The notes under the pieces were generated by a model. That model ran no database searches. It saw nothing but the letters and a program-made list of their open reading frames with translations, and was not told the origin of the DNA. A DNA stretch of 64,000 bases from Halalkalibacter alkalisediminis (lineage in GTDB: Bacteria > Bacillota > Bacilli > Bacillales > Bacillaceae_D): contig NZ_JAQQWT010000007.1 in assembly GCF_028610705.1 (NCBI RefSeq), positions 62,001-126,000 of the forward strand. Reading direction: 5' to 3'. This document shows, one piece after another, positions 16,346 to 25,357 of the stretch (positions are counted from its first letter, which is position 1; each line of letters opens with the position of its first letter). Both the position numbers and the translations under genes were made by a program.

Positions 16346-16561
16346 TTAATGTTGTTCATATACATGAAATAACATTAAATCATGAATTTGTGGTTCTAAG
16401 GTTTTCTTTTTTTGATCTGATATTTCTACGTTGCCCCAATCGATTGAACCATCCTTATGGTAAACACCAGTTAAGTAAGTTCCTTCAAAGAAAAAAGAAA
16501 AGGCCCACTCCCGCCGTACAAGATTATTCCGTAATTCTTTCCATTGAAAATGTGATAACAT
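16346..16561 (-). CDS. yheE: YheE family small protein (DUF5342)
   Basis: A 71-residue protein starting MLSHFQWKEL and ending HDLMLFHVYEQH, as recalled for B. subtilis YheE, which also lies near sspB, yheB and yheA. Function is unknown. ATG 16561 follows GGAGGGG at good spacing; a longer frame from 16579 would start inside that site. A -10 TATAAT (minus, plus 16598-16603) and a CRE-like sequence lie just upstream. Confidence 0.8.
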   Translation of the reverse strand: MLSHFQWKELRNNLVRREWAFSFFFEGTYLTGVYHKDGSIDWGNVEISDQKKKTLEPQIHDLMLFHVYEQH

Positions 16562-16581
16562 TTTCAATCCCCTCCTCACAA

Positions 16582-16595
16582 TAAAAGCGCTTACT
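16582..16595 (-). promoter_or_regulatory. CRE-like site at the yheE promoter
   Basis: TAAAAGCGCTTACT matches the CRE consensus TGWAARCGYTWNCW at 13 of 14 positions (the G at position 2 is replaced by A). It lies just downstream of the TATAAT at plus 16598-16603 on the minus strand, a road-block position for CcpA. Confidence 0.5.
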
Positions 16596-16624
16596 TCATT
16601 ATACCATGAGGATCTATTTCGACG

Positions 16625-17092
16625 TTAAGCTTCTTTTTCCGTGATATCGGTTGTATGCCAATGCCCCCCACCGAACCATAAATAGATATCGTCTTGTTCT
16701 CCTTTTAAATAAGCGAAGCATACTAACCCAGCTTGTAAGGCAAATTTGATTTTTTGTTTATCATCATAATGAATCTTAGTATAACAAACACCTAATTCGT
16801 CAATCAAAGAGGTATACAGGTTAACCGGAATTTGAGTTTTTAAGAACCTAGGCGCCACGATAAATGTTGATTGAGTTGTGCCATAATCTGATACGGCTGC
16901 TAGGCCAATAATTTTACCTTCCCAAAAAGCTAATTGAATACTCGTTCCATGATGATGTAGATGATGTTTCTTAACTTTGAAGAGCCAAGAATAATTAGAT
17001 TTTAAGCCACAAGGATCGTAGCGTTTGACAAAGTTCAAAACGGGTCTGCGATATTGTTCCCATTGCTGACTTTTTAACGAGATAATCTTCAT
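16625..17092 (-). CDS. Putative GNAT-fold acetyltransferase
   Basis: A 155-residue soluble protein. The central part QLAFWEGKIIGLAAVSDYG and the later KIKFALQAGLVCFAYLKG look like strands and the motif-A/B end of a GNAT N-acetyltransferase, but the usual Q/RxxGxG/A pyrophosphate loop is not clear. The C-terminus, YLWFGGGHWHTTDI, is unusual. The acetyl acceptor is unknown. GGAGG precedes ATG 17092. It lies where B. subtilis carries yheC/yheD, which are absent here. Confidence 0.55.
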   Translation of the reverse strand: MKIISLKSQQWEQYRRPVLNFVKRYDPCGLKSNYSWLFKVKKHHLHHHGTSIQLAFWEGKIIGLAAVSDYGTTQSTFIVAPRFLKTQIPVNLYTSLIDELGVCYTKIHYDDKQKIKFALQAGLVCFAYLKGEQDDIYLWFGGGHWHTTDITEKEA

Positions 17093-17251
17093 GCTTTTTA
17101 CCTCCTTTTAAGATGGGAAAACGATAACCCAGTCTCTTAATAAGGGTTTCATATTTTTAAAGCAATGCTTGAGAACTAGCGAGGAAAAACGACGTATATT
17201 ATACTATGTGATAGATGCCTAATTGGTGAATGTTGAAGGAGTGTTAGACCA

Positions 17252-18391
17252 TTGCAAACAATATATCTTATCGGTTTTATGGTGATCATTGGTGCGGTTA
17301 TAGGGGGATTAACGAACTCATTAGCAATAAAAATGTTATTTCGACCTTATAAAGAAATTAGATTGGGATCCTGGAGGGTGCCTTTTACTCCTGGTCTCAT
17401 TCCTAAACGACACGATGAACTCGCTAAACAGCTAGGAAAAATGGTTGTTGACTATTTAATTACAGCAGAAGGGTTAGGGAAAAAGCTAAAAAGTACAGTT
17501 TTTACTGAAGCAATGACAAGTTGGTTAAAGACGGAAGTACAAAAACTGTTGATTAGTGAAAAAAGTGGTACCGAGTTAATTGAGCAACATGTTGGAATGA
17601 AAAACCCCAGACAGTTTCTTTTAACTAAAACAGAGGATGTTGTAAAAAAGGGTTACATAAGACTTCTTGAGAATAATCGTGAGAAGACATTGGAACAGTT
17701 ATTACCCTCTGCAATAAAACAAAAAGTAAATACAATGATACCAACAACAGCAGAATACATTCTTATGCGTGGACAGTCCTTCCTTGAGAGTCCTGAAGGG
17801 AAAGAGAAACTTAGTGTCATGATTGATCGTTTTCTGATTCAAAAAGGAACGCTTGGTAACATGATATCCATGTTTCTTGGGAATGATCGCTTAGTTGATA
17901 AAGTCCAGCCAGAGCTTTTAAAATTTCTACGAGATCAAGGGACGAATCAATTACTTGTTGAACTGTTAGAACAGGAATGGAATAAGATTCAACAGAAAAG
18001 GTTTAAGGACATCGAAAGTCACTTAAATGAAAAAGAAGTCGTTTCCTTTATTGTTCGAACGATAGAATCCAATGTGCCTGTCTTTGAATGGCTGGACCAA
18101 CCAATGAAACAATGGAGTGGTACCTACCATGATGTTATAAAGGAGCAAGTAATTCCAAGGGGAGTAGACCTCACTTTAGATTTACTGTCTACACATTTAG
18201 AAGAATTGCTCAGACGTTTTCATTTAGAGGATATCGTTAGTGAACAGGTACAAACTTTTTCTGTAGAGCGTTTAGAGGAACTTGTACTATCCATTTCGAA
18301 ACGAGAATTTAAAATGATTACGTATCTTGGTGCATTATTAGGTGGTATTATTGGATTTATACAAAGCTTTATTGTCCTTTTTATAGGCTGA
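17252..18391 (+). CDS. yheB: DUF445 membrane-associated protein YheB
   Basis: A 379-residue protein with a hydrophobic helix at each end (about 2-22 and 358-378) and a long helical middle part. The N-terminal GGLTNSLAIKMLFRPY, followed by PGLIPKRHDELA, is the DUF445 signature. B. subtilis YheB has nearly the same length and lies beside yheA, as here. A scaffold or spore-related role is suspected but not established. The start is TTG 17252, 8 nt after GAAGGAGTG. Confidence 0.88.
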   Translation: MQTIYLIGFMVIIGAVIGGLTNSLAIKMLFRPYKEIRLGSWRVPFTPGLIPKRHDELAKQLGKMVVDYLITAEGLGKKLKSTVFTEAMTSWLKTEVQKLLISEKSGTELIEQHVGMKNPRQFLLTKTEDVVKKGYIRLLENNREKTLEQLLPSAIKQKVNTMIPTTAEYILMRGQSFLESPEGKEKLSVMIDRFLIQKGTLGNMISMFLGNDRLVDKVQPELLKFLRDQGTNQLLVELLEQEWNKIQQKRFKDIESHLNEKEVVSFIVRTIESNVPVFEWLDQPMKQWSGTYHDVIKEQVIPRGVDLTLDLLSTHLEELLRRFHLEDIVSEQVQTFSVERLEELVLSISKREFKMITYLGALLGGIIGFIQSFIVLFIG

Positions 18392-18474
18392 TTTTTCTAT
18401 CCTAAACATAAGGATTTTGTCAATAAATGTGTATTTACTATTTTCAATCATGGCTTATCGGATGAAATGTTTTA

Positions 18475-18503
18475 TTGAACATGTTATAGTCGGTAAGACT
18501 AAT
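18475..18503 (+). promoter_or_regulatory. Candidate promoter of yheA
   Basis: TTGAAC 18475-18480 and ACTAAT 18498-18503 are separated by 17 bp. The -10 is a moderate match. Confidence 0.4.
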
Positions 18504-18522
18504 TTTTTAGGAGGACGTACAT

Positions 18523-18876
18523 ATGTCAAATGTTTACGATAAGGCCCATGAATTAAAGCGCACGCTTGCAGAAAGTGAAGAATTTACAGGTTTGAAATCT
18601 TTGCATGTACAAATTGCAGCAGATGAAGTGGCATCAAGAATGTTGAACAATTTTCGTCAGCTTCAACTTGAACTTCAACAAAAGCAAATGCAAGGGATTC
18701 AAATTACAGAGGAAGAAGCACAAAAAGCACAGCAACAATTTGAGCTTGTTCAGCAACATGAATTAATCTCAAAATTAATGGACGCTGAGCAACGTCTAAG
18801 CGTCATTATTGGAGACATCAACAAAATCATTACAGAGCCTCTAGAAGAAATCTACGGAGATTCTGGACAAGAATAA
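18523..18876 (+). CDS. yheA: YlbF/YmcA family protein YheA
   Basis: A 117-residue, all-helical, glutamine-rich cytoplasmic protein. It has the DUF964/YlbF pattern: N-terminal MSNVYDKAHELKRTLAESEE, then ADEVASRMLNNFRQLQLELQ, and a C-terminal helix ending in IITEPLEEIYG. The relatives YlbF and YmcA join YaaT in controlling RNase Y activity and development; YheA itself has no settled role. It is the same length as B. subtilis YheA. AGGAGGACGTACAT precedes the start. Confidence 0.9.
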   Translation: MSNVYDKAHELKRTLAESEEFTGLKSLHVQIAADEVASRMLNNFRQLQLELQQKQMQGIQITEEEAQKAQQQFELVQQHELISKLMDAEQRLSVIIGDINKIITEPLEEIYGDSGQE

Positions 18877-18878
18877 AG

Positions 18879-18955
18879 AGTTGACTCCCAACTCACCTGC
18901 CCCTGACCACTTAAGTGGCCAAGGACCAGGTGAAAAGGGGTCGGCTTTTTTTTTA
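18879..18955 (+). terminator. Long branched terminator after yheA
   Basis: GTTGACTCC can pair with GGGGTCGGC (three G-T wobbles) immediately before a nine-T run. Inside this lie CACCTG/CAGGTG arms and the perfect 12-bp palindrome CCACTTAAGTGG (18906-18917 region). The fold is longer than a normal terminator. It is shared with the converging small membrane protein gene. Confidence 0.7.
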
Positions 18956-19138
18956 TTTTGAGACTTTCTTCATTACCAATGTCACCAGATGTAAAACGAA
19001 ACCGGAAAATAAACCAATAGCAACGGAGGCAAGAATCGTTAAGAAGATGGTTTTACTATCTCGTTCCGTTAATTGAGATAAAGATAATAGCAAGAAAAAA
19101 ACGACTGGTAAATAATAATATGACAAGACTCGTTTCAT
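18953..19138 (-). CDS. Small two-helix membrane protein, unknown
   Basis: 61 residues with hydrophobic segments near 9-22 and 31-54, a short charged loop TERDSKT between them and a basic C-terminus VMKKVSK. No family recognised. ATG 19138 is preceded by AAGGAGTTCATA. Its stop lies at the edge of the yheA terminator T run, so the two genes converge. Confidence 0.6.
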   Translation of the reverse strand: MKRVLSYYYLPVVFFLLLSLSQLTERDSKTIFLTILASVAIGLFSGFVLHLVTLVMKKVSK

Positions 19139-19303
19139 TATGAACTCCTTAAGTAGTTATTGCTTTCAAATAAGTATAGAAAAGATTTACGTGTGCGTCT
19201 AGGTTCTAATAAGTCGTCTATTCTCATAGTCTTATGTATAAAGAGCAAGCCTATCCAAGGATGCTTGATTATGGACAACATGAAGAAGGGGGACTTTACG
19301 ACA

Positions 19304-20146
19304 ATGAGATACAAATTGCTAGCCCTAAACATCGACGGGACCGTTCTTAAATCAAATGCGCGGATTACAAAGCAAACTAAGGATGCCATTGAATATGTGA
19401 AGAATAAAGGGGTGTATGTGACCCTCGCCACATCTAGGCCGTTTCCAGCTGCAAAAAAAATTGCTAAATCACTTAAAGTAGATAATTGCTTAATCACAAG
19501 TGACGGTGCTTTTATTGCTTCATCCACAGAGGAACCGATTTTTGTGCGAAGAATTAAAGAAGAAAAAGCACTTCAAATTGTTGACATCCTCGAACGCTAC
19601 GAATGTCATATTCGAGTTATGCATGATTCGTATTCAATAGGAAATAAAGTGAGACAAAGAAATCATCTAATTGCGAAAATGACCATTGGGGTAGGGGATC
19701 CATTGTTTTATCCAATTACCTTTGTTGATTCTGTGTGTGACCAACTTATGCAAGAACCAATTGCCCCTCCTAAAATTCAAGTTCAATTTTTTCACAAAGA
19801 AGAGGAACGCAGAGCCGTTGAACAATTAGAGTCATTAGTAGCCGGTGTTAGGGTTTTTGAATCTGCATTAGGATGCCTTGATATCGTGAGTGCTGGCGTT
19901 TCAAAGGCGAGAGGTCTACAAACATTAGGGCAATATCTTGGAATTTCAGCAGATGAGATGGTTGCGATTGGATCTGATGATTCAGATGTTGATATGATTA
20001 ACCAAGTGGGGCTCGGTGTTGCGATGGGGAATGCTACTCATTCGGTAAAAGAAGTTGCTGACTGGCTAACGCGTTCAAATGAGCAAAATGGGGTTTCCTA
20101 TATGATTCGAGAAGTTTTTAGAAAGCAATTAAGATTAAAAATATAA
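19304..20146 (+). CDS. yhaX: HAD-superfamily (Cof-type) phosphatase YhaX
   Basis: A 280-residue cytoplasmic hydrolase of the Cof/IIB HAD group. Motif I reads LALNIDGTVLKSN, where the usual first aspartate of DxDGT is asparagine-isoleucine-aspartate (NIDGT). Motif II is LATSRPF, and motif IV is VAIGSDDSDVDM with GVAMGNA. B. subtilis YhaX, a sporulation-associated member, also has NIDGT as I recall. Lack of the nucleophile aspartate suggests weak or no phosphatase activity. I chose ATG 19304; upstream in-frame ATG 19271 also has an AAGGATG at good spacing and cannot be excluded. Confidence 0.8.
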   Translation: MRYKLLALNIDGTVLKSNARITKQTKDAIEYVKNKGVYVTLATSRPFPAAKKIAKSLKVDNCLITSDGAFIASSTEEPIFVRRIKEEKALQIVDILERYECHIRVMHDSYSIGNKVRQRNHLIAKMTIGVGDPLFYPITFVDSVCDQLMQEPIAPPKIQVQFFHKEEERRAVEQLESLVAGVRVFESALGCLDIVSAGVSKARGLQTLGQYLGISADEMVAIGSDDSDVDMINQVGLGVAMGNATHSVKEVADWLTRSNEQNGVSYMIREVFRKQLRLKI

Positions 20147-20169
20147 CTCTACTTAAAACACTAATATGT

Positions 20170-20201
20170 AAAAAGCATCAGCCTTAGGGGGGTGCTTTTT
20201 T
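20170..20201 (+). terminator. Intrinsic terminator after yhaX
   Basis: AAAAAGCA 20170-20177 pairs with TGCTTTTT 20193-20200 with extra inner GC pairing; six or more T follow. Confidence 0.85.
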
Positions 20202-20320
20202 AGTCGTATCTATAAAGGGAAAGGAAATATTTATATTGACTTGCTACAAGAAAAGTTTAAGATATTAGAAGGAATAGTTATGAATTGTAAATTTTTTGTT
20301 AATTGAAAGGGGAAAGAAAG

Positions 20321-22168
20321 ATGGCTAAACTGAAAGCCAAATTAGGTACGTATAAATTTTTCTTGATAGCAGTCTTTTTTTTATGTTTAAAAACATACAT
20401 TTTATACAAAAGCGGATTTAATATTCAATCAGAGAATGTATTGCAAGAATTCTTGTTAATGATTAACCCAGTCAGTTCGGCGGTGCTGTTAATCGGATTG
20501 AGCTTCTTTTTTACAGGTATGACTCGAAATATAGTCATCATTTTAACTAATTTTATTGCTACGCTCGTAGTATATTTGAATCTATTGTACTTTCGATTTT
20601 TCTCGGATTTTCTTACATGGCCTGTTTTATTTCAAACGAGTAATGCAAAAGATTTATCGGGAAGTATAACAGAGCTTATTAAATTTGCAGACCTCCTATT
20701 ACTACTAGATATCATGGTTCTTATCTTCTTGGTTGTTATACGGGTAGTCCCCATTCAAGCACCAGTAAAGCGTGAACGTATTTATATAGTCACATTAGCG
20801 TTTGTTTTATTTATGGTCAACTTAGGTATTGCTCAAATTGAAAGACCACAATTACTAACTCGGTCCTTTGACCGCGAGATGTTGGTTAAAAATATTGGAC
20901 TTCTAAATTATCATGTATATGATGGGTATATCCAATCGCAATCAAGAGCGCAACGTGTTTTTGCTGATAGTTCGGATATTACGGAAATCCTTGATTATAG
21001 AAAGGACAATTTAAAAGACCCAGATCCTGACTTATTCGGGATTGCAGAAGGGAAAAATGTGATTGTGCTTTCATTAGAATCTTTGCAAAGCTTTGTGATT
21101 AACGAGACGCTTGATGGGGAAGAAATTACGCCGTTCTTAAATGATTTGATTAATGATAGCTATTATTTTGACAATTTTTATCATCAAACAGCGCAAGGGA
21201 AAACGTCGGATTCTGAATTCTTAGTAGCCAATTCTTTATTCGCACGAGATAGTGGTTCTGTCTTTTTCACACATGCGGGAAATGAGTATCATGCTTTGCC
21301 TGAAATTCTAAAAGAATCTGGATATTATGCCTCTGTCTTGCATGCAAACAATAAAAGCTTTTGGAATCGTGATATTATGTACGACTCACTCGGATATGAT
21401 CAGTTTTTTGATATCACCTATTATGATGTGAATGAAGAAAATTCAGTGGGTTGGGGATTAAAAGATGTAGATTTCTTTGAACAGTCTATTGAACTATTAA
21501 AAAGTCAACCAAAGCCTTATTATTCAAAATTTATTACGCTCACCAATCACTTCCCATTTGAATTAGAGGAAGAAGATCGTTTTATTAATGAATTTGATTC
21601 AAATAGCGGTACGTTAAATCGTTATTTTCCAACCGTTCGTTATATGGATCATGCTCTAGAGCAATTTTTTGACCGGTTAAAAGAAGAGGGGATTTATGAA
21701 GAATCTATCTTCATTTTGTATGGCGATCATTATGGTATTTCGGACTATCATAACAAAGCCATGAGTTTATTTTTGAACAAAGAAGAGATTACAGATCTTG
21801 ACCAAGTTCAATTACAAAGAGTGCCGATGTATGTTCATATTCCTGGACATACAAACAATGAAATCAAACACACTGTGTCGGGTCAAATTGATATCAAGCC
21901 AACTATTATGCATTTACTTGGTTTAGATACGACATTCGATGTACAATTTGGTACAGATTTATTTGCGCCTGAACGATCTTCGTATGCGGTTCTAAGAGAC
22001 GGAAGTGTCATAACGGATCATGTTGTGTACACGAAGGGAAGCTGTTACCGAAAAATAGATGGCAAAGAGTTAGATCAATTGAATTGTGACCCTTTTAGAG
22101 AAAGAGGAGCACTAGAATTAAAATTGTCGGATAAACTTCTTTATGGGGATTTGCTTAGATTTTATTAA
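20321..22168 (+). CDS. ltaS: Lipoteichoic acid synthase-type sulfatase-fold membrane enzyme
   Basis: A 615-residue enzyme that polymerises glycerol-phosphate from phosphatidylglycerol on the outer membrane face, or primes such chains. Five hydrophobic helices fill residues 10-170, then an extracellular sulfatase-fold domain. Catalytic features: metal ligand E253 in LSLES, nucleophile T295 in [10 protein letters not shown], and the metal-binding YGDHYG. B. subtilis has four paralogues (LtaS, YfnI, YqgS, YvgJ), so the symbol is a family label. ATG 20321 lies 7 nt after AAAGGGGA; TTG 20303 lies before that site. It has its own terminator. Confidence 0.85.
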   Translation: MAKLKAKLGTYKFFLIAVFFLCLKTYILYKSGFNIQSENVLQEFLLMINPVSSAVLLIGLSFFFTGMTRNIVIILTNFIATLVVYLNLLYFRFFSDFLTWPVLFQTSNAKDLSGSITELIKFADLLLLLDIMVLIFLVVIRVVPIQAPVKRERIYIVTLAFVLFMVNLGIAQIERPQLLTRSFDREMLVKNIGLLNYHVYDGYIQSQSRAQRVFADSSDITEILDYRKDNLKDPDPDLFGIAEGKNVIVLSLESLQSFVINETLDGEEITPFLNDLINDSYYFDNFYHQTAQGKTSDSEFLVANSLFARDSGSVFFTHAGNEYHALPEILKESGYYASVLHANNKSFWNRDIMYDSLGYDQFFDITYYDVNEENSVGWGLKDVDFFEQSIELLKSQPKPYYSKFITLTNHFPFELEEEDRFINEFDSNSGTLNRYFPTVRYMDHALEQFFDRLKEEGIYEESIFILYGDHYGISDYHNKAMSLFLNKEEITDLDQVQLQRVPMYVHIPGHTNNEIKHTVSGQIDIKPTIMHLLGLDTTFDVQFGTDLFAPERSSYAVLRDGSVITDHVVYTKGSCYRKIDGKELDQLNCDPFRERGALELKLSDKLLYGDLLRFY

Positions 22169-22185
22169 TATTAGACTCCGTAAAT

Positions 22186-22231
22186 AAAAGAGGATGTTAC
22201 AAAGTACCTTTGTAACATCCTCTTTTTCTTT
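22186..22231. terminator. Strong bidirectional terminator between ltaS-type gene and yhzD
   Basis: A perfect 19-bp stem, 22186-22204 with 22208-22226, has a 3-nt loop, AAAA before and TTTTT after. Confidence 0.93.
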
Positions 22232-22413
22232 TAACGGTGAAATAATAGTAATTTACCAGATCGAGTCAATCGGTGAGTATGTTCTAAATAGTTTTTTTCA
22301 GAGAGTAATGCTTCTCCCTTTTTCTTCGCAGCCTCATCAGACTCAGCTTCAAAACGTTCTTCAAACGCTATTTCTCCGGAAGGATTAAAGACTGTTAAAA
22401 AATATTCGTACAT
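22231..22413 (-). CDS. yhzD: YhzD-like small protein
   Basis: 60 residues, compact and charged: MYEYFLTVFNPSGEIAFEE at the start, EAESDEAAKKKGEALL in the middle and LTRSGKLLLFHR at the end. This is the YhzD pattern as recalled from B. subtilis, where the gene lies in the same yha region. Function unknown. The promoter side has TATAAT (minus, plus 22469-22474) with a CRE-like TGTAAAGCGCTTACA at 22481-22495. Confidence 0.75.
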   Translation of the reverse strand: MYEYFLTVFNPSGEIAFEERFEAESDEAAKKKGEALLSEKNYLEHTHRLTRSGKLLLFHR

Positions 22414-22480
22414 ATGATTTCACCCCGTTGATCTTTGTAAAGTAGAAGACATAAAACGTTTATATGAATTATAGTTTACT

Positions 22481-22495
22481 GTAAAGCGCTTACAT
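22481..22495. promoter_or_regulatory. CRE-like near-palindrome in the yhzD/22635 intergenic region
   Basis: TGTAAAGCGCTTACA contains the AAGCGCTT core of CcpA sites but is one base longer in the left arm than the strict consensus. It sits between a minus-strand TATAAT (22469-22474) and the place of its -35, so it could control yhzD. Confidence 0.4.
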
Positions 22496-22566
22496 TGACA
22501 AGAGGAGAATTTTTTGAGTTAAATAGTAAAGGCTAGTAAAGAGGTTGAAATAAATTCCTTTTTCTG

Positions 22567-22583
22567 TACGCTTGGTAAGCGTA
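22567..22583. promoter_or_regulatory. Short inverted repeat TACGCTT-GGT-AAGCGTA before 22635
   Basis: A perfect 7-bp inverted repeat has a 3-nt loop and is followed by TGTTTTT. It may be a small terminator/attenuator or an operator. It lies 52 bp before the next start codon. Confidence 0.35.
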
Positions 22584-22634
22584 TGTTTTTGTGATATTAT
22601 CAACATATAATTACGAAGAAGGAGGTGGATGACA

Positions 22635-22907
22635 ATGGTTGAGATTATAACCGATATGACTACTTTGTGGATAAGTGTTGTTATGACAGTTTTATTAGTA
22701 GCGGCAATGACAAAAGCGAATATTCTATTAATAGAATGGGAGCTTCGTACAGACTGGAAAAATCAATTTGTATATGCTGAGGTCAAAGAACCAGTAAGCC
22801 CAATGCTCATCCACCTAAGTAGAAAGCAATATAAACCAAAAATCCCTTCAAATAGTGATCATCATAGCCAAGATGATGAAGAGAAGCCTCTACGTGTTTT
22901 TATCTAA
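22635..22907 (+). CDS. Small single-pass membrane protein, unknown
   Basis: 90 residues: an N-terminal hydrophobic helix (about 9-28) and a hydrophilic, histidine- and acid-containing tail ([11 protein letters not shown]) ending LRVFI. No family recognised. ATG 22635 is about 9 nt after AAGGAGGTG; ATG 22629 is only 3 nt from that site. It lies 29 bp before the lipoprotein yidC gene on the same strand, so the two may be co-transcribed. Confidence 0.6.
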   Translation: MVEIITDMTTLWISVVMTVLLVAAMTKANILLIEWELRTDWKNQFVYAEVKEPVSPMLIHLSRKQYKPKIPSNSDHHSQDDEEKPLRVFI

Positions 22908-22936
22908 GGATATTAAAAACACGAGGAGGAAATCTT

Positions 22937-23701
22937 TTGAAAAAATATATGTTTTTATTTATGATAGTAAGTTTAACCCTATTTCTTACAGCTTGTGGTG
23001 CAGTTGAAAAAGTACCTATAACGGCTGAAACACAAGGTTTTTGGAATCACTTTTTTGTGTTTCCAATGTCTTGGCTTCTTATTTATGTCGCCGAACTATT
23101 TAATGGAAGTTACGGATTATCGATTGTTTTAGTAACTGTTTTTGTTCGTTTATGTTTGTTACCTTTAACATTAAAGCAGCAAAAAAGTACACGTGCTATG
23201 CAAGCACTTCGTCCAGAGATGGAGCAACTTCAAAAGAAATATAAAGAAGCATCAAAAAAAGATCCAAAGAAACAGCAAGAAATGCAACAAGAACTTTTCG
23301 CTCTCTATAAGAGTAATGGGGTAAACCCTATGGCCGGATGCTTGCCAATGTTTGTGCAACTCCCTGTTTTAATGGCCTTTTATTTTGCTATTATGAGAAC
23401 GGAGCAAATTGCCTTACACAACTTTTTATGGTTTGACCTTGGGAATCCAGACCCGTTTTATTTATTGCCACTTGTTGCAGGCATGACAACTTTTATTCAA
23501 GTAAAGATGACTTCTGCTCAATTAAATGATCAAATGAAAATGATTATTTATATTATGCCCATAATGATCATTGTAGCTGGTGTAACCTTACCAGCGGCTC
23601 TTTCCCTGTACTGGGTCGTGGGAAATGTATTTATGATCATTCAAACGTATTTTCTAGTTACGAAGTTTGAACAACAAACGGTACAAGTAAGTAAAACGTA
23701 A
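22937..23701 (+). CDS. yidC: Membrane protein insertase YidC/OxaA (lipoprotein form)
   Basis: A 254-residue insertase that helps membrane proteins into the lipid bilayer with or after SecYEG. It has a lipoprotein signal peptide with LTAC (lipid-bearing C20), then about five helices. [16 protein letters not shown] carries the conserved groove arginine, and [23 protein letters not shown] and [16 protein letters not shown] are Oxa1 hallmarks. Gram-positive bacteria usually have two copies (SpoIIIJ and YqjG); this is far from rpmH-rnpA, so it is probably the accessory YqjG-type copy. GAGGAGG precedes the start. Confidence 0.9.
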   Translation: MKKYMFLFMIVSLTLFLTACGAVEKVPITAETQGFWNHFFVFPMSWLLIYVAELFNGSYGLSIVLVTVFVRLCLLPLTLKQQKSTRAMQALRPEMEQLQKKYKEASKKDPKKQQEMQQELFALYKSNGVNPMAGCLPMFVQLPVLMAFYFAIMRTEQIALHNFLWFDLGNPDPFYLLPLVAGMTTFIQVKMTSAQLNDQMKMIIYIMPIMIIVAGVTLPAALSLYWVVGNVFMIIQTYFLVTKFEQQTVQVSKT

Positions 23702-23744
23702 TAAATTGTAAAGAAAGTTGAATTTTTTGTTAGAAAGTCGATGA

Positions 23745-23768
23745 AGAGGGCATAAAGCCCTCTTTTTT
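23745..23768 (+). terminator. Intrinsic terminator after yidC
   Basis: AGAGGGC 23745-23751 pairs with GCCCTCT 23757-23763 and is followed by TTTTT. I see no gene in the 194 bp from here to 23962. Confidence 0.85.
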
Positions 23769-23962
23769 GGGGGATTGAAAGGATAGCTAAAGGGTTCAAT
23801 TGAAGCCTTTAGGATCTAGTTTTACAGATCGAGATAGTCAAAGAGTTGAATGAAGTCCTATGTCTCTTGCTTTTGGTAGGAAAGGTCGATAAAAAGAATG
23901 ATATACAGAACAGCAATCACCTATACGCGCTATGTTGAATAGGCTAATGTATCAAAAGGAGG

Positions 23963-24406
23963 ATGGTTGTAACGAGTCAATCTCAAAATATGATGTCACA
24001 GTGTAGGAGCATTTAAATAAGCCAGTACAGATACAAGTACACGGCCAACATAATTATAGTAGGATTGTTAAATATGTTGATGATGAACATGTTTATTTGA
24101 TGGTACCAATTGATGAAACTGGACAATATATGGATTTAGCACAACTTATGCAAGGAATAAATGCGCAGTTGATGTATGAATATTCACCCGAGCAAGCCTC
24201 TTATCACCAACCACAGCAGCCTTTAGCAAGACAAGCAGAAGATGACCAGCGATATTCATTTTATCCGCCAGCATTTCCATATTACCCAGGCTATTATAAA
24301 TCATTTCCGTTTTATCCTTATCCGTATGCACCATTTGCTAGACCAAGGAGGTTGGAACCGCTTGATTTTACCTCTAGCGGCTTTAACAGCTCTAGCTGCT
24401 TTATAA
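23963..24406 (+). pseudogene. Frameshifted YuzC-like small protein gene
   Basis: The gene opens at ATG 23963 after AAAGGAGG and soon stops. The next frame continues NKPVQIQVHGQHNYSRIVKY and VDDEHVYLMVPIDETGQY, then a Pro/Tyr/Phe-rich run (FPYYPGYYKSFPFYPYPY). A third frame after about 24345 gives GGWNRLILPLAALTALAAL and TAA at 24404-24406. The order (G-x-I-V-x-V-D-x-E-x-V-Y-L-x-V-P, aromatic stretch, C-terminal GW...LAALxAL helix) resembles B. subtilis YuzC, a sporulation-linked small protein recalled from memory. At least two frame breaks make it a pseudogene unless the sequence is in error. Confidence 0.6.
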
Positions 24407-24423
24407 TTCGATAAGATTGACCG

Positions 24424-24453
24424 AAAATGACTCTAATACGGAGTCATTTTTTG
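24424..24453 (+). terminator. Intrinsic terminator before cssR
   Basis: A perfect 10-bp stem, AAAATGACTC 24424-24433 with GAGTCATTTT 24441-24450, ends in a T run. Confidence 0.85.
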
Positions 24454-24673
24454 AGGAAATGAAATTTCACGAATGATGAATGTATGTAATAATTTTGGCA
24501 GTTTTACCCGGGAAATATCGAATAATGTTTTATTAAGTGGATTATGAGAAAGAATGTAAATGTACATAATTATTGTGGTAGATAGTGCTTAGAACTCGTG
24601 TCACAGCTTAAAATAGGATACAATGTCTATTAAGAATTCTAAAAAGTAGGTTCTATAGAAGGAGGAATGAGGT

Positions 24674-25357
24674 ATGAGTGAATATCTCGTCTATCTCGTA
24701 GAAGATGAAGAAAATTTATCAGAAGTATTAAAAGCTTACTTGCAAAAAGAGGGTTGGAATGTACTTGTCTTCAATGATGGAGATGCTGCTCGTGATGTCA
24801 TAGGAGAGCAGCCTCATCTTTGGATTCTCGATATTATGTTACCAGGAACAGATGGCTATCAACTTCTAAAGGCGATAAAAGAAGAAGCGGACACGCCTGT
24901 TATATTTATATCTGCTAGAGACCAAGATTTAGATCGAGTTCTAGGACTTGAGATGGGAAGCGATGACTATTTAGCGAAACCATTTTTACCACAAGAGTTA
25001 ATTATACGAGCTAAAAAGCTGTTGAACCGTGTCTACGGGACAACGACACAAGAACAAAAGAAAGTTGAATTAAATCAATATATTATAGATCCGGTTGGAA
25101 GAACAGTCGTGGACGAAGAAGCACAAAATGATCCTTTAGTAGATTTAACAACGAAGGAAATGGACCTTATTTTAATTTTAACAGGGGACATTGGAAAGGC
25201 ATTCTCACGTGAAAAAATAATTGAACATGTTTGGGGAGAAAATTACTTTGGATCAGAGCGTGCTGTCGATGACGTTGTACGAAGAGTTCGAAAGAAGATG
25301 CCGCGAATTCATTTAGAAACGTTATATGGATACGGCTATAGGATTCTTTCTTCATGA
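24674..25357 (+). CDS. cssR: Response regulator CssR (secretion stress), OmpR type
   Basis: A 227-residue regulator with a receiver domain (phospho-acceptor D53 in WILDIMLPGTDGY) and a winged-helix DNA-binding domain (about 130-226, ending LYGYGYRILSS). PHLWILDIMLPGTDGY, VLGLEMGSDDYLAKPFLP and RVYG match B. subtilis CssR closely. With CssS it senses misfolded secreted protein outside the membrane and activates quality-control proteases (htrA, htrB). The stop overlaps the cssS start (ATGA). GGAGGAATGAGGT precedes the start. TACAAT at 24619-24624 may be the -10; no good -35 is visible, as expected for an activated promoter. Confidence 0.9.
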   Translation: MSEYLVYLVEDEENLSEVLKAYLQKEGWNVLVFNDGDAARDVIGEQPHLWILDIMLPGTDGYQLLKAIKEEADTPVIFISARDQDLDRVLGLEMGSDDYLAKPFLPQELIIRAKKLLNRVYGTTTQEQKKVELNQYIIDPVGRTVVDEEAQNDPLVDLTTKEMDLILILTGDIGKAFSREKIIEHVWGENYFGSERAVDDVVRRVRKKMPRIHLETLYGYGYRILSS

